Source: Pholis gunnellus
Taxonomy: Eukaryota; Chordata; Actinopteri; Perciformes; Pholidae
Assembly: GCA_910591455.2 (NCBI GenBank)
Contig: OU342804.1
Coordinates: forward strand, 26,339,207-26,403,206
DNA: 64,000 nt
Direction of reading: 5' to 3'
The first letter of the stretch is position 1. Every line of letters begins with the position of its first letter. This document shows, in pieces, positions 34,101 to 45,340 of this stretch. The notes beneath the pieces are model-generated. The model was not told the DNA's origin. It was given only the letters and a program-made list of their open reading frames with translations, and did no database searches. Both the position numbers and the translations under genes were made by a program.

Positions 34101-37100
34101 CCGTTTGCTTCGGGAGGCCGCCGGCAGTCACACGAGCAAAGAGACGTCAGTTCCACCTCCAGACTGTCCCGTAAACCCACCGGTTTCAGGGAGAAGTGCC
34201 GAGGTCCCGACACGCACCCCGGGAGCTCCACGGACACGTTGAACACTACCTGAGGAGCGAAGAGGAAGTCCATGAAAAGACCGAAGCCAACAATGAATTG
34301 ATCGTAAGAAGTTTTGCCTGTGTAACCAAATATACAGCTCATTCCTCTCTAGGGCTCCACTGTTGTCCAAAATCTATTAAAAATACACCAATGAGCCACA
34401 CTGTTACCCAGGGTGACATGTCCCTTCATTATGAAGGACTGTACATTTTTTAATCAATCCCACATACACCATCCTTGCCAGAAATACTCACAAAATGTGT
34501 ATTTATTTATCCACCTCTGAAAATATTCCCCAACAAGCGCATCATTTATTCCTCTTTGAGTGTCTTTTTAATAAAAAACTACATTGCCCAGCTGTTTTAG
34601 AAAATGATTTAGCCTATCTGGAAAAGAAAACTTTGTATGTGTGAAGCAGACAGGCTGCAGGTCACTGAGATGAACACATTGTTGGTTTTCTTGCCAATAA
34701 GAGAAATAAAAGAAGAAATCATTTAAATTCACCAAAATCACCCAGTTAATTCAAAGATGAAATGCGGGCTGCAACTATGATTTTCATCATTGATTAATCT
34801 GTCAACCATTTTTCTGGATTAATCGATTACTCAAATACAAATAATGTCAATTTCAATTTTATGCTCCAAAACGGATCTGAGCGGAAGTGCTTCTATCTCT
34901 TTTAAGCCTGGCATTTAGTTAGACTGCTTTACAATTATCATGTGATTTACATCTTTTATTGGTTGTTTAATTTACTTTAGGATTTTTATTTATTCAACAT
35001 TACTTATTTCATATCATCCTATATGCTATTTTCAGGGTGTGTCCAAGTATTTTACTGGTCCTATCTTTCTATGTTTCTTAACACTCTTATCAGCTTGTCA
35101 GTTGAATCACTTTAAACTGCACAAGTCTGTATGAAAGGTGCTAAACAAATACAGAGAAAGAGCAGATTAGAGCAAAAACAACTGACCGTCTCTCCAGGTT
35201 TGATGTTGGAGCAGTGTTTTTGATCAGGGAGGACAGTCCCATTTGGGCAAATGGCTGTAAAAGACATCTGGAGCTCCTCTGTGTCTCCAAGGACCTCCAG
35301 TTCGATCTCTGAACGTAGCTCCTGAAGAACAGCACAAATATATTTCAGCACCTTTGAATGGAAACACAATCGGCAGCGCTAGTCTCACACTGAACAAAAA
35401 GTTGCCCTTCCCCAAAATAGCAAAGATCACCAGCAAAATCGATATAGTGACTTCTATTATCATGAAGTGGGCTTTGAGTGGAATTACACTTTCCCCCTGC
35501 GCTGACCTGTAGCGTGCTGAAACAATATGAAACCACCTATCTACCTCTCTCATTTTTGGGTGAGTCATCCTCCCAGGTGTGCTGGGCCGCTACACAAAAG
35601 CACCTGAGGAAAGGGTGAGAGCCAACCTCAGCCGGAGGAAAGACTGTGTTCGACTGACTAATGAACTCTGTGACGGACTGTCTGGGTGCTAACAAGAGGG
35701 TAAATTGTGTGTTTCCTGTAGGCCTTTAATTGTACTGTGCCCTCAGTGTTGCTAAGGAGGAGAAAACACGGGGACGTTTATGGGATACACCCAATTGAGG
35801 ATGGATTAAAGTGAAGTAAAACAGATTCATAAGACTATCAGTAAATATGTTGCAGGGTACTTTAAGCGGGTGGGGGGGGGGGGGGGGGGGGCTAAAATAT
35901 CTATCCACTGAGATGCAAACATTAATCCAAAATGCAGACAAGTGTAAATACGAATCATGTGTCTTCTATTACTAAATGTTTTGTTAAGAACCACAACTAT
36001 TTTCAATCAGTGCGATGAAAAAGGACTCCCCTCTTCAGAGACTAAAGGCGGGTGTAAACGACATAACTGATGAATTAATTAGAGGATGTGACACCAGAGT
36101 CACAGCCGTCAAGGGGGGATTTCACGGAAAGAGAGTGCAAGAAGTATAGTCAGAGAGAGAAAGATAGAGAGACAGTGGGGAAGAAAGAGCAAGTCAGAAG
36201 GGACGTGGAGATCAAACAGCTGGGACAAGCAGAGACTTGCGGTGGAACATGCTGATGCAAAGCACTGGGTGGTAGAGGGGAAGAGAAAACGTAAAAGAAT
36301 GAAAGAGGAAAAGCAAGAGAATAAGAATGACTTGTGAAGACAGAGATACCGACTACTGGCGGTGAAAAAAAAATGAAAAGATGTACAGAAGGTTAAATCG
36401 TGAATGCTTTATGCTCGTTCATGTGTGGGTCTTGCTTGAAACATTTACATGTCAAATGACTGGATTTTCATTAAATTCCAGTTCTACTGCTGTTAATATG
36501 GCATTTGTTTTTCTGTCTATCCAGTGCCTGTACACACACACACACACATACACACTCAGCCTCATCCACATCACCAAGACTGTTTATTTACTTTGTATGC
36601 TGTTACAATCAGTTCAAGGATGTTCCGCGAATCTGCCGCCAGGACTCCAACTGTGGCACCAGGTATGAGATTTGCATAGTTCTGTAAGAAAAAAAACAGG
36701 TGAGCATTAAAGTCACTGTGAGCAATGTAGGCAGAGTTTGGCTCGTGGTCTCGAAAGCAAAGCACAGAAAAGAGCCCGGGGAAGAAAAGAGGGCTAGTTC
36801 GAACAGGTTGAATGCGAATGCAGCTCCATGAATAAATATGCTGCCCTCAGTAAACATGCTTACACATTTGTCTTTTTCAGTTCTCAAATTTGGGACCTGG
36901 AAATGAACACATCCATGAAAAGAAAGTGTTACCTTATAGTTGTGTTTTTGTGCTTCGGTCACAGCAAATATCAGCAAGATGTTGTTCTCCACCACCTTAT
37001 CAATCAGCTGACCAAGAGTTGGATACTCCTGGAGGGTTAATGAGGAAATGTCAAAAATCAATGTGCTTTAAGGCCGTGACAATGCATCACAGATGACCTT

Positions 37101-38990
37101 AAAATGACTCATGAAACTGAGGTGGCTTTAAATGAAATTACGACATAATGCAAAAGATAAAAACAAAAAAAGGTCTTCTGTGCCGCTGTGGACTTACCTG
37201 CACTGTGGACATGGAGTATTCGTTGTTGCCATCCAGGTGACACTGTCCATCGTTGGGAATCACGATGCCGGCCATCTTACTGTCCATCCCAAAGTGCGAG
37301 TCAGCGTCACTGACAAACACCAGCAACCGCATCGAATCCTTCCTCCAGCCTATCTTGTCCTATCAGAACACACATTGCGCTGCTCATCCTCCTTTTCACA
37401 TCACCAACTGACCAACCAAACAAAGTCATTTACAAGACAAAAAGACAAACTGACTAACCGGTTCATATCTTTCAGATATTCATTTAAAAATCAAAACCTT
37501 ACCCCACAAACAGCCGCCTGCATGACGGCGTCAAAGCCGCACTCTGGCAGATCAATATTTGCAGATACACGCTGCCTTGCGATTATCTCGTTGAACTTGT
37601 CGGTGCTGCTCGTCAGAGACAAGACGTGTTTGTAGCCGAATGTTGGCAGGCAGGTTGCGGCCACACTGCTGCAGCACGGCAGAAGACAAAACATACGCTT
37701 CCATCAGATACCAAATGAAATTCCAAACATGAGAAAAGAGGATGTTGCTGAAGGTCATATTTTAATAACTATTGTATACTTGCAGGGGTTGGCCAGCTCT
37801 TCCTTTGTGATTTTGATGAAGGGCAGGACGGGTTTCTCCACAAAGGAGCCAAAGCCCATTCGAAATTTACTGGTGAGCTCGGCCATCTCTTTAGACAAAG
37901 AGGACCCCAAGTCTTTGATCATCGCCAGATCGTCGATCATGGATGCCGACAGGTCCATCAGGTAGTAGATGTCCACAGGATAGTCCTCCGTGTGTTGAAT
38001 TTTGACCTGGAAAGTCACCTGACTGCCTGTGCAACAACAAAAACAACACCTAATTTTTTCGCCTGAAAACGAGGAAGCATTTCATCAAGCCACATCATCG
38101 AATCAAAAAAGTGTCTGCGTACCAGGTCGCAGCTTGAGTGCCATTTTCTGTGGGGAGATCTGAGTGCTGTTGACGTTGCCCGTCTTCTTCCCGAGTGGGC
38201 GATCCTGCAGGATTTGGCCTTCGGAAACAGGGAACTCCAGCTGGTCCCGGGCACATCCCTTTTCTAGTAAAATATCCAGCGTGTCACATCTTTCACTGAC
38301 TGAAAACCAGTCTGTGAAATTCTGGGAGGTGAAGGAAAGAGTCACACGTCGAGCGAGCCGTTTGCAGATGGAGGACTGAGACTGTTAGTTTTATTATCAG
38401 GTGCAAAATCCAAACAAACAATGTCTTTCTGCTCACCTGTGCCCAGACACCATGCATTTAAAAAATAAAGCATTATGACCATCTGCTTATATGTTGCGTC
38501 GTCATACATGCACCCCTGGCTGCTTACCTCCTGTGTGCACCAGGCACAGTGAGAACTGAGCTGTAGGCAATCATCACAGGTCACAGTGCTGCCAGCTGAA
38601 CATGATCCTGCAGCACACATACACAACACAGTGCAGTCAGAGTGAGCTTGTCAACAGAGGTCTTTTAAAAAGTGTGTAATCACATGATCACATTTAAAAA
38701 CAGTTACATTTAAGATATAATACATTGATTAGCATACATATATGTCTAACATATCCATCTAATAATACTGTAATAAAGTGCAGTTAAAAATGATAAAATA
38801 TGCATGAAAAAGAGGCCTTTCACAATAAAACACCAGTCATAAATTCCAACACAGCATTTATGGTCTTGCTCTTGAGTAACTGTTACTCTTTGTTTGCGCA
38901 TTATAAACGTGTAGCCCTTGGTTTTCTGTGCTTACCCTCCACGGTGGTGATCCAGTACCGAAGAATCAGGCTCAGCAGTATCAGCCCCAT
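29760..38990 (-). CDS. itgb6: Integrin beta-6 (complete CDS, 15 coding exons)
   Basis: Beta subunit that pairs with integrin alpha-V; in mammals alpha-V/beta-6 binds RGD ligands and activates latent TGF-beta on epithelia. Coding exons in transcript order: 38990-38936, 38607-38528, 38321-38123, 38026-37780, 37668-37503, 37359-37198, 37028-36933, 36681-36592, 35321-35187, 34249-33832, 33727-33505, 33058-32964, 31382-31266, 31172-31006, 29858-29760. They total 2,349 nt (782 aa plus stop) with consistent phases; human beta-6 is 788 aa. Domains: signal peptide, PSI, hybrid, beta-I with MIDAS D136-x-S138-x-S140, four I-EGF modules, beta-tail, one membrane span, talin-binding tail. The tail words KAKWQTGTNPL and STSTFKNVTYK identify beta-6 rather than beta-3 or beta-5. 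It sits between pla2r1 and rbms1 as in mammals. Confidence 0.95.
31266..33058 (-). CDS. itgb6: itgb6 coding exons 12-13: beta-tail domain
   Basis: Exons 33058-32964 (RTCVECHLQDKDDAELCDQK) and 31382-31266 (CTLMMENECWISFGV), residues about 625-694. The exon 12/13 junction gives A-D-Y-D-K in phase. The 1.6-kb intron between them shows no other feature. Confidence 0.92.
33505..35321 (-). CDS. itgb6: itgb6 coding exons 9-11: second hybrid segment and I-EGF repeats
   Basis: Exons 35321-35187, 34249-33832 and 33727-33505 (residues about 366-624). Exon 9 opens with ELRSEIELEVLGD (hybrid). Exons 10-11 encode the cysteine-rich I-EGF modules, for example CSCDCRRP, CGVCVCQPGFLGVECEC, CYCGQCACH and GHGVCDCGECHCERGW. 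The cysteine spacing is the beta-integrin pattern. Confidence 0.93.
33792..33824. repeat. Short direct repeat next to itgb6 exon 10 donor
   Basis: gcgcgcgtaattcgt followed at once by cgcgcgtaattcat, a CpG-rich duplication ending about 7 bp from the exon 10 donor at 33831. Confidence 0.8.
34755..34850. repeat. 'ATTAATCGATTA' teleost repeat fragment
   Basis: Contains 'cgggctgcaactatgatttt', 'ttgattaatctgtcaacc' and 'ggattaatcgattactc', the hallmark end of a common fish family. Confidence 0.65.
35872..35891. repeat. Poly-G tract (20 G)
   Basis: Twenty consecutive G on the plus strand in an itgb6 intron; the transcript strand is poly-C. Confidence 0.95.
36592..38026 (-). CDS. itgb6: itgb6 coding exons 4-8: beta-I (ligand-binding) domain
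   Basis: Exons 38026-37780, 37668-37503, 37359-37198, 37028-36933 and 36681-36592 (residues about 112-365). MIDAS DLSAS at 136-140 and ADMIDAS DD at 143-144 are intact. The specificity-determining loop lies between C193 and C200 (C-NSVAAT-C). LLVFVSDADSHFGMDSKMAG, IVIPNDGQCHLD and NNEYSMSTV match beta-6-like integrins strongly. Exon 5's acceptor is a tandem CAGCAG. Confidence 0.94.
38123..38321 (-). CDS. itgb6: itgb6 coding exon 3: PSI end and first hybrid segment
   Basis: Residues about 46-111, from NFTDWFSVSERCDT to the ALKLRPG that opens the hybrid domain; includes ISPQKMALKLRPG typical of beta integrins. Confidence 0.93.
38528..38990 (-). CDS. itgb6: itgb6 coding exons 1-2: signal peptide and PSI domain
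   Basis: Exon 1 (38990-38936) encodes MGLILLSLILRYWITTVE, a short hydrophobic signal peptide with only 18 complete codons. Exon 2 (38607-38528) starts the PSI domain (SCSAGSTVTCDDC, CAWCTQE). Donors are AGG|GTAAGC and GAG|GTAAGC. Confidence 0.9.
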
Positions 38991-39172
38991 TAGTCCGCGA
39001 GGTTACTGGTTTATGAGGATACAGAAGAATACTTCAAGTTGTCTCATAGTCACAGGAGTGCAACATACCCAGCGTCATGCCGCCTCTCCTCAGCAGAAAG
39101 CAGACTACAGAGCGGAGCGCCGCCGTCCTGCACTACCTGGATAGAGGAGGAGGCTGCCTTTACCTGCGATGC

Positions 39173-39180
39173 CTTTTATG
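39173..39180 (-). promoter_or_regulatory. Candidate itgb6 TATA-like element
   Basis: Minus-strand CATAAAAG, about 185 bp upstream of the itgb6 start codon and upstream of a slightly GC-rich stretch that could be a 5' UTR exon (possible donor CTGG|GTATGT near 39067). No transcript evidence is available. Confidence 0.25.
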
Positions 39181-39816
39181 TGCACTTCCGTACAGGTGAG
39201 AAAGCGAGGCGGGCGCGAGGAGCGATAAGAGACCATATGACTGACATGGTGGCCGCTAACTGGTTTGTTTTCGACCCTTAATAGGCTGATAATAAATCAC
39301 GTTGGTTCCCACAGCATTTTGTCATAATAGAATACGAGACAAATTACAAGGAGGAGCATTTAGCAAAAGATCAACACCAGAACGAATGGTAGAGCAAAAC
39401 TATTATGAAAAAGAATCTGTGATAAATGTTATACTTATTGTAACTTTCCAGATCTGTTATACATTAATATTACTGTATACAAGTTAATGAAAAAAATTAA
39501 ACCAGTGGTTCACTTTCTTGGCCTGTGACCCTTTTATAAACAAGCAGTGTGTGATTGGGGCTCATTGTCACCTTTCAGATATGCTGAGGTGTTAATAGTT
39601 CAACTGAATAAGCATTTACCCTCTAAACTTACATTTTGTTAATTCATTCGTGATTCAAATAACGGCTTGATTCCCAAAGAGGTCAAATCGTTTAATATTT
39701 TACAAAAAAAAGAAGATCTTGTGACCTTTTGGAGGTGCCTCATGTGACAATATGTTTACGGCATTCTTTTCTGCAGAATTCTGTATTTTGAAGTACTTAA
39801 GTAGTTTAAACGTAAC

Positions 39817-39850
39817 ATAGATAGATAGACAGACAGACAGACAGATAGAT
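39817..39850. repeat. (GATA/GACA)n microsatellite
   Basis: atagatagatagacagacag continuing to acagatagat; a simple tetranucleotide repeat. Confidence 0.95.
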
Positions 39851-41744
39851 GTTATATGGCTTGATTTAAGCTTCACTCTAATAAAATCGCCTAATCATTG
39901 AACTCTGACCAAAGACGAATAAAAAAGTACAGACAGGCCTCGCCATCAGCAAATAAAAGCCTGTATACACGATAACCCAGACACCCTAACAGAAGATATG
40001 TTAATCGTTAACGACACAAGAACGTGAATCATTGTCATTGTCTCGCAACAATGTTTTCAGCTTGATGCTTGACTCAAGACAAAACCAAGCATGCAGGCCT
40101 ATCACAGGATATGAAATATGAGCATGAGTGTGTGCATGTGTTGTGTGGTATAATACGAGGGGGTGAGGAGGAGGGAGCTACGTAGGTGTTGAATCATTGA
40201 CAGCTGCACTGCAAATATCGCTGCTTGTCCCAACTCAGAGGAATCTCACAATTCAGCACCACACCCTTCTGGATCTGGCTGAGTCCCATCTGTCACCCCA
40301 AACCAAACCCCACCTCCACGCCTCTTATACTAATCCCCCTCACCCCTCTCTTCTCCTCCTTTCTTCCTTCAGAGACACCCCTCTCTCCGTAGCTCCCTGT
40401 ATTTTGATCCACCTTAACCAGTAGCCTTCTTGAAGTGTCCGTCTGTGAAATTGCCATTTTATGTTTACCTCTTCGGTAATAATCTTAATTCCTCTCTCCT
40501 CTCCTCTCCTCTCCTTCTCCTTGCTTGTCATTTCTGAATTTCTCAAGAAATATCTCAGCCTGATGCAATCAAAAAGCATTTTTTGCAACCTGAATTATGA
40601 GTGCTTTGGGTGTAATAAGATGTCACAGTTACACCATACTGTTACTCACATTTCAACCTGACTTTAATCTCAATTTTAAACCTGTTGTCTTTCAGTTAGG
40701 ATTCAGGGAAGTGAAGGAAATCTGACAGTGGCTTTTGAAGCACGCCATGACTTGATTTTTAAAGAGTATCAGTCTCATCAAAAATTCAGCAATCCATAAA
40801 TTACTCTCCCACATACCTCTCTCTCTGCACTACACATTTACTATGCACAGAAACTGAGGTACACATCAACCCTGCAATGAGCCAACTCACCTTCAGGGGC
40901 GTCCTCTGATATCATGCTGTCTCGCCTCAGTCTGTCTTCCTTGTCATCAAGTGAAAAATGGAGAGAAACGGAGGAGCATCAGGCCAGGACATTCAGTCCT
41001 ATTGTATCCCGGCAGTCGTCAGAGTAACAGTAAACCTATTGTAACGGCGCCCTTTATGAAGCATGGCGCTAGGGTGACCCTGCTGCCCATGCTCCTTGGC
41101 TCATGTGTGCTTTTGTGTGTGTGTCTCTCTGGAAGTGGGCGAGTGTGTGTGCATGCATACTGGGGTCATGTGTGGGTGTTTGCACAAGCTCCAACTTGCC
41201 TGTGAGTGTGTGCGTGTTCATGCGTGTGTGAGTGAGTGACTGTGCGCAGGGGGAGGCTGTGATGATAATGAGTGACAGTAACAACTGCTGGCAGTGAGAC
41301 CTCCACAGGAGCCAGTTTCTTTATTAAGAGACGACCTGACTGATGTGATAGTGGTGCGCTCTAGAGGCTAAAGCTGAACTGCCGCACAACACTCCTGACT
41401 CAAAGTAGTGGTCTTTGTGATTAGCTTGGATTGTGCGTGTGTGCTTGCGCATGTTTGTTCAAGTTCAATTACTTCCTGCAGTGAGGAGGAGGAAGCCGAG
41501 AGAGGGAGTGCCAGTGCTGTGATACAGCCTCCTTCGTACAGAGGTATGGCTGGAATGCAGGTGTACGCATACATGCATATGCGAGTGGAACAAAATAATA
41601 GAGCATCGGCCTACACTAATAATTGAACATTACATAACCCCCACATCCTAATATTTGTGTTAGAGGGCTTTATAGTTGATGCAACATGCAATACTCTATC
41701 CTCAGTCCCTTGGTTTGAACAACAACAAAAGAGTCTACAGCATG

Positions 41745-42180
41745 CTAGTGGTTCTGTGAGGCTGTGCTTGAGCTAAATGTTAACATGTGCACAATGGCAA
41801 TGCTAGCATGTTAGTGTTCAGCAGGTATAATGTTTACCATGTTCACCGTCTTAGTTTAGAGTGTCTACTTTAAGTACAGCTGAGGCTGATGGGAATGTCA
41901 TTGGTTTTGCCGATATTTGGTGATAACCAATAAGTATTGGATAAAATGAAATTCTGAACAGATAATGGTGCTAAATGAAAAGTCATGAAGCTATTACAAT
42001 AATATTACAATTACAACACAGCAATCCGCTTTGTTGTAGAGATATTTAAAATAAGAACTAAAAAGTCAACCTTGTGGTGTCGCTACAGAACAAGTCATCA
42101 ATCAAGTCATTGGGATTCATCCTCTTGGGATCATGATTGTCTAAATAAAATGTCATAGCATTCCAACCAATAATGGACCG
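41745..42180. repeat. Teleost interspersed repeat ('CTGTGAGGCTG...CATGTTCACC' family)
   Basis: Contains ttctgtgaggctgtgcttga, gctagcatgttagtgttcag, aagtacagctgaggctgatg and ggaatgtcattggttttgc in the order found in a common fish family, ending near 'catagcattccaaccaat'. Confidence 0.65.
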
Positions 42181-42989
42181 ACAGAGCCATGCCACTTGCA
42201 CTGCTTAGAAAAAAACTTCACAGGAAAAACCCTCTAATTGATAAAAAGAAACCTATAAAGAGCAACAGAGGACATATATCCCTCTTCCTGGATGAATAGA
42301 GTCACATGTAGCCCACAGAGAAACACCATCACTGTCCTTCGAAAACCATGTGTCAACTTTTCATGAGCTAAGAAGGAAAAACAGCCCGGTTTACAGCTTT
42401 GTCACAAAATATTTTTCTGATTATCCAATGGGTTTTTAAATTGTTTATTTAGTTTAAGAAGTACAGGAATTTTCTTAACCCATACAACAACATTTAATAC
42501 ATACATTTACCTATAAAAAAAACATAACACATTTGACTCTTATTGCAAGTACAGAATGTAGTAGAAGAAGATACATACAATGAAAAGAAAAAGAAGCAGA
42601 TAAAGCATTGCTGATTGACAAACATTGTTAGGATGTATTCACATTTTAAAATAGTTACAGCCAGAATAACATTCAATGGCAGGCTAACTGCTTCTAAGAG
42701 TGTCTTTATGGTTACCGTATCAGTAAAATAATATAATTTTAACGCAAATGACTCCACTCCCACTTGAGTGATTTTTAAGTCAGTATCCTAATACTCACAT
42801 TACAGCAATGCACCATTGCACCATACTATATAAAGTAATACACATGGAGAAACGGCTGAAGAAACGTGTTTCATGTGCTGTCATTTAAATAACTTACAGG
42901 ACGAGACGGCTAGTTTTATACTGGCCTTTATGTTAAAATGTTTGAAGAAATGTTTTCATAACAAGGCTCATGCAACAGACCCATTGTAT

Positions 42990-43100
42990 TTCTTTATCAG
43001 GCAAGTCAGGAAGTATTCAGATCCTTTATCGTATAATCAGGAAAATGTACTTCAATTAAAAGTATTGAAAGTAAAAGTAATAGCAATACAGAGAAATGTC
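42990..43100. repeat. Teleost interspersed repeat fragment ('AGTATTCAGATCC' type)
   Basis: Contains 'gaagtattcagatcctttat' and 'aagtattgaaagtaaaagta'; related to the copies near 1380, 6065 and 57722. Confidence 0.55.
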
Positions 43101-43457
43101 CCCTGTGACTGTTATTATTACTGATGCATTTTTAAAAACAGTATTTTATTTTCTTCTTTGTTTGATTTGCAAGAATTCAGATAATAGTGAGAAATACCGT
43201 CTGAATTGCCCAGAGCCAACGGTGACACCTTCACAAAGTTATTTTAATTTTAATTTTGTATAAACATATTTAAAATGAAATGCAACAACTCCTCATACTG
43301 TTAGATAGTTGAATTTATAACAAAGCATCATATTTTATAAGCTCTTAATGTGTTTTGTGAGCAGAAATCTTAACTTGTAAAGTTAATAAAGCTGTTTGCT
43401 AATTGCTAATTGAGTATTAGTTACCTTCCACCACCGGCAGTGAGCAACAAACACATA

Positions 43458-43461
<4 letters not shown>

Positions 43462-43501
<40 letters not shown>
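43462..43501. repeat. (TA)n microsatellite
   Basis: About 40 bases of pure alternating A/T. Confidence 0.95.
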
Positions 43502-43504
<3 letters not shown>

Positions 43505-43909
43505 GATAATACAATAACCAAAATAATCATTAGTTGCAGCGGTGTACTGTACTTTCACCTGCAGACCACCCATTTGGTTATCTTATTATGAACACATTTT
43601 GAAATGACAGAATCGAGAGAAGCAAGCAGCAACAGTCTGCATCTTTAGGGAAGCAGTCCATGTGTTGAATTGCTGACGTGTATCACACTAAATGAATGAC
43701 ACCGGATACTGAGGCGGTCCTCGCCTCTTAACGTCTGTGCCCCCGGTCTGACCGTGGCCCTTCTCAAGGGATCAGCGCCATGTGTCCCCTCAGCTGTGGA
43801 GAATTAACAGAGACAGAGAGCGGATGAGAGGAAAGAGAGGTGGGCTCTGCGTGGCATGTATCTTATGTTCAAAGGGTTGATGCCCGCCTCACAAGAGGCA
43901 CTTGATTGA

Positions 43910-43912
<3 letters not shown>

Positions 43913-43941
<29 letters not shown>
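43913..43941. repeat. (GT)n microsatellite
   Basis: About 29 bases of pure GT repeat. Confidence 0.95.
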
Positions 43942-43942
<1 letters not shown>

Positions 43943-44869
43943 CCACTATATGGGACATGTAGGCTATGTATATTGGGGTTGGAGGGGTGGTGTGTTGGTA
44001 GGCTGACAGTGATGGCTCATCTTGATCCCTTTGACTGGTTAGAGATGGGGCATGGTGCCTTTATGTCTCTGGGATCAGCTGCGCTAAGTCTGAGCTTAAG
44101 ACGGGAGATCCGGTATAAGAGTGAAACTACAAAGGCTGTGTGCCTGAAATAGTGCAGGAGAAGCCTGCACACACACACACATGTTGCACTTGTTGCTCAT
44201 CTGATCCGTCACACATTTCATGCATAAGATCAGACACACAATAAGTTATTCAAGCTTGAAAATCAGTTCTTGTTTCAAATATGCTGGATAGCTTTGGCTC
44301 ACAGCGCCCTCTGCTGCTAGATAACCAGCACAGCCCTGTGATCGCTTCTTGATATGCATTCAGAGGATTTGAGGTTGTTGGGGCCAGGTATCTCTTGTGG
44401 ATCAGTTCGTTTTGGTTTGTTCAACTCGGCATGTGAGAACATTTGTAAAATGTTTTCTGCAGCACTGGAGATCCATATCTATAAAAACAAACCCCTGATC
44501 TCATCTGGGGTTATGTTGGCATTGGTTTGGAGGAATTTGAATGGAAAGCCTGGATTACAAACTGGGGATGCAGAGATTTAAAGTTGCTGGGATGATCTAA
44601 AAGAAATGAGTTGTGAGAAAAATTGTGGGGTCCAACACTTCTTTAGCTTTACCCAGACAAATGATTTTTAAGGCAGGATATCTCTCTTGTGTTGTAGATT
44701 TTGAACGATACTAAGTTGCTGGAGAACACCATGATTATTCAAGTAGCTCGATCTTAAAGGAGAAGGCTGCTGATATTCGAACAATCCTATTAAAACTACC
44801 ACTGAATTTAATTTACTAATAATACAACAAGCCTGATACTTTAAATTCATCTGTGCCATAGAGCTTCAT

Positions 44870-45030
44870 TGTCCAAGAACTGTTCAAGGTTTTTTTGGGG
44901 GAGTTTCTCCTGTTCCGATGTGAGGGTTCCGGGACAGAGGATGTCGTATGTGTACAGATTGTAAAGCCCTCTGAGGCAAATTTGTAATTTGTGATTTGGG
45001 GCTATACAAAAATAAATTGAATTGAATTAG
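44870..45030 (+). mobile_element. 3' end of a LINE (L2/Rex1/Maui-like tail)
   Basis: Ends with agattgtaaagccctctgag, gcaaatttgtaatttgtgat, ttggggctatac and the A-rich tail aaataaattgaattgaatt. This is a hallmark 3' terminus of a fish non-LTR retrotransposon that I recognise. It is 5'-truncated with no coding remnant. Confidence 0.75.
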
Positions 45031-45340
45031 CCACATCCTTGGTTCAACATGTCCCTTCATTACAATGAACATGGACGTTGAACTTTATTTTAAGACAATT
45101 GCACATTCAACATCCTGCTGATGTAAAAAGTCATTAGAGCACCACATGTTTATTAATGCGCTGCTGAAAATAGACCCCAAAAATGTGGTATTTACTACAT
45201 TTGTTAAAACTACAGTGGCCAGTTATTTTAGGAAATGACTTATCTTTTAATATAAAAAAGAAACTACATTTGTGACCAGTTAATAGAATGAATGGGTTTG
45301 CCACAGACAGATTGGACAATATTAACTGAAGCATCAATGC

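Larger units (their letters stand above)
39240..45340. other. Spacer between itgb6 and rbms1
   Basis: Holds simple repeats, interspersed-repeat copies and a LINE tail, listed separately. No open frame shows a recognisable domain or splice-phase series. The 40000-41300 part is the least repeat-like and could hold regulatory sequence, but nothing specific can be claimed. Confidence 0.5.

Noticed and set aside
40951..41205. Possible small gene in the itgb6-rbms1 spacer
   Set aside because: Overlaps a GT-rich simple-sequence stretch and has no domain or codon-use support.
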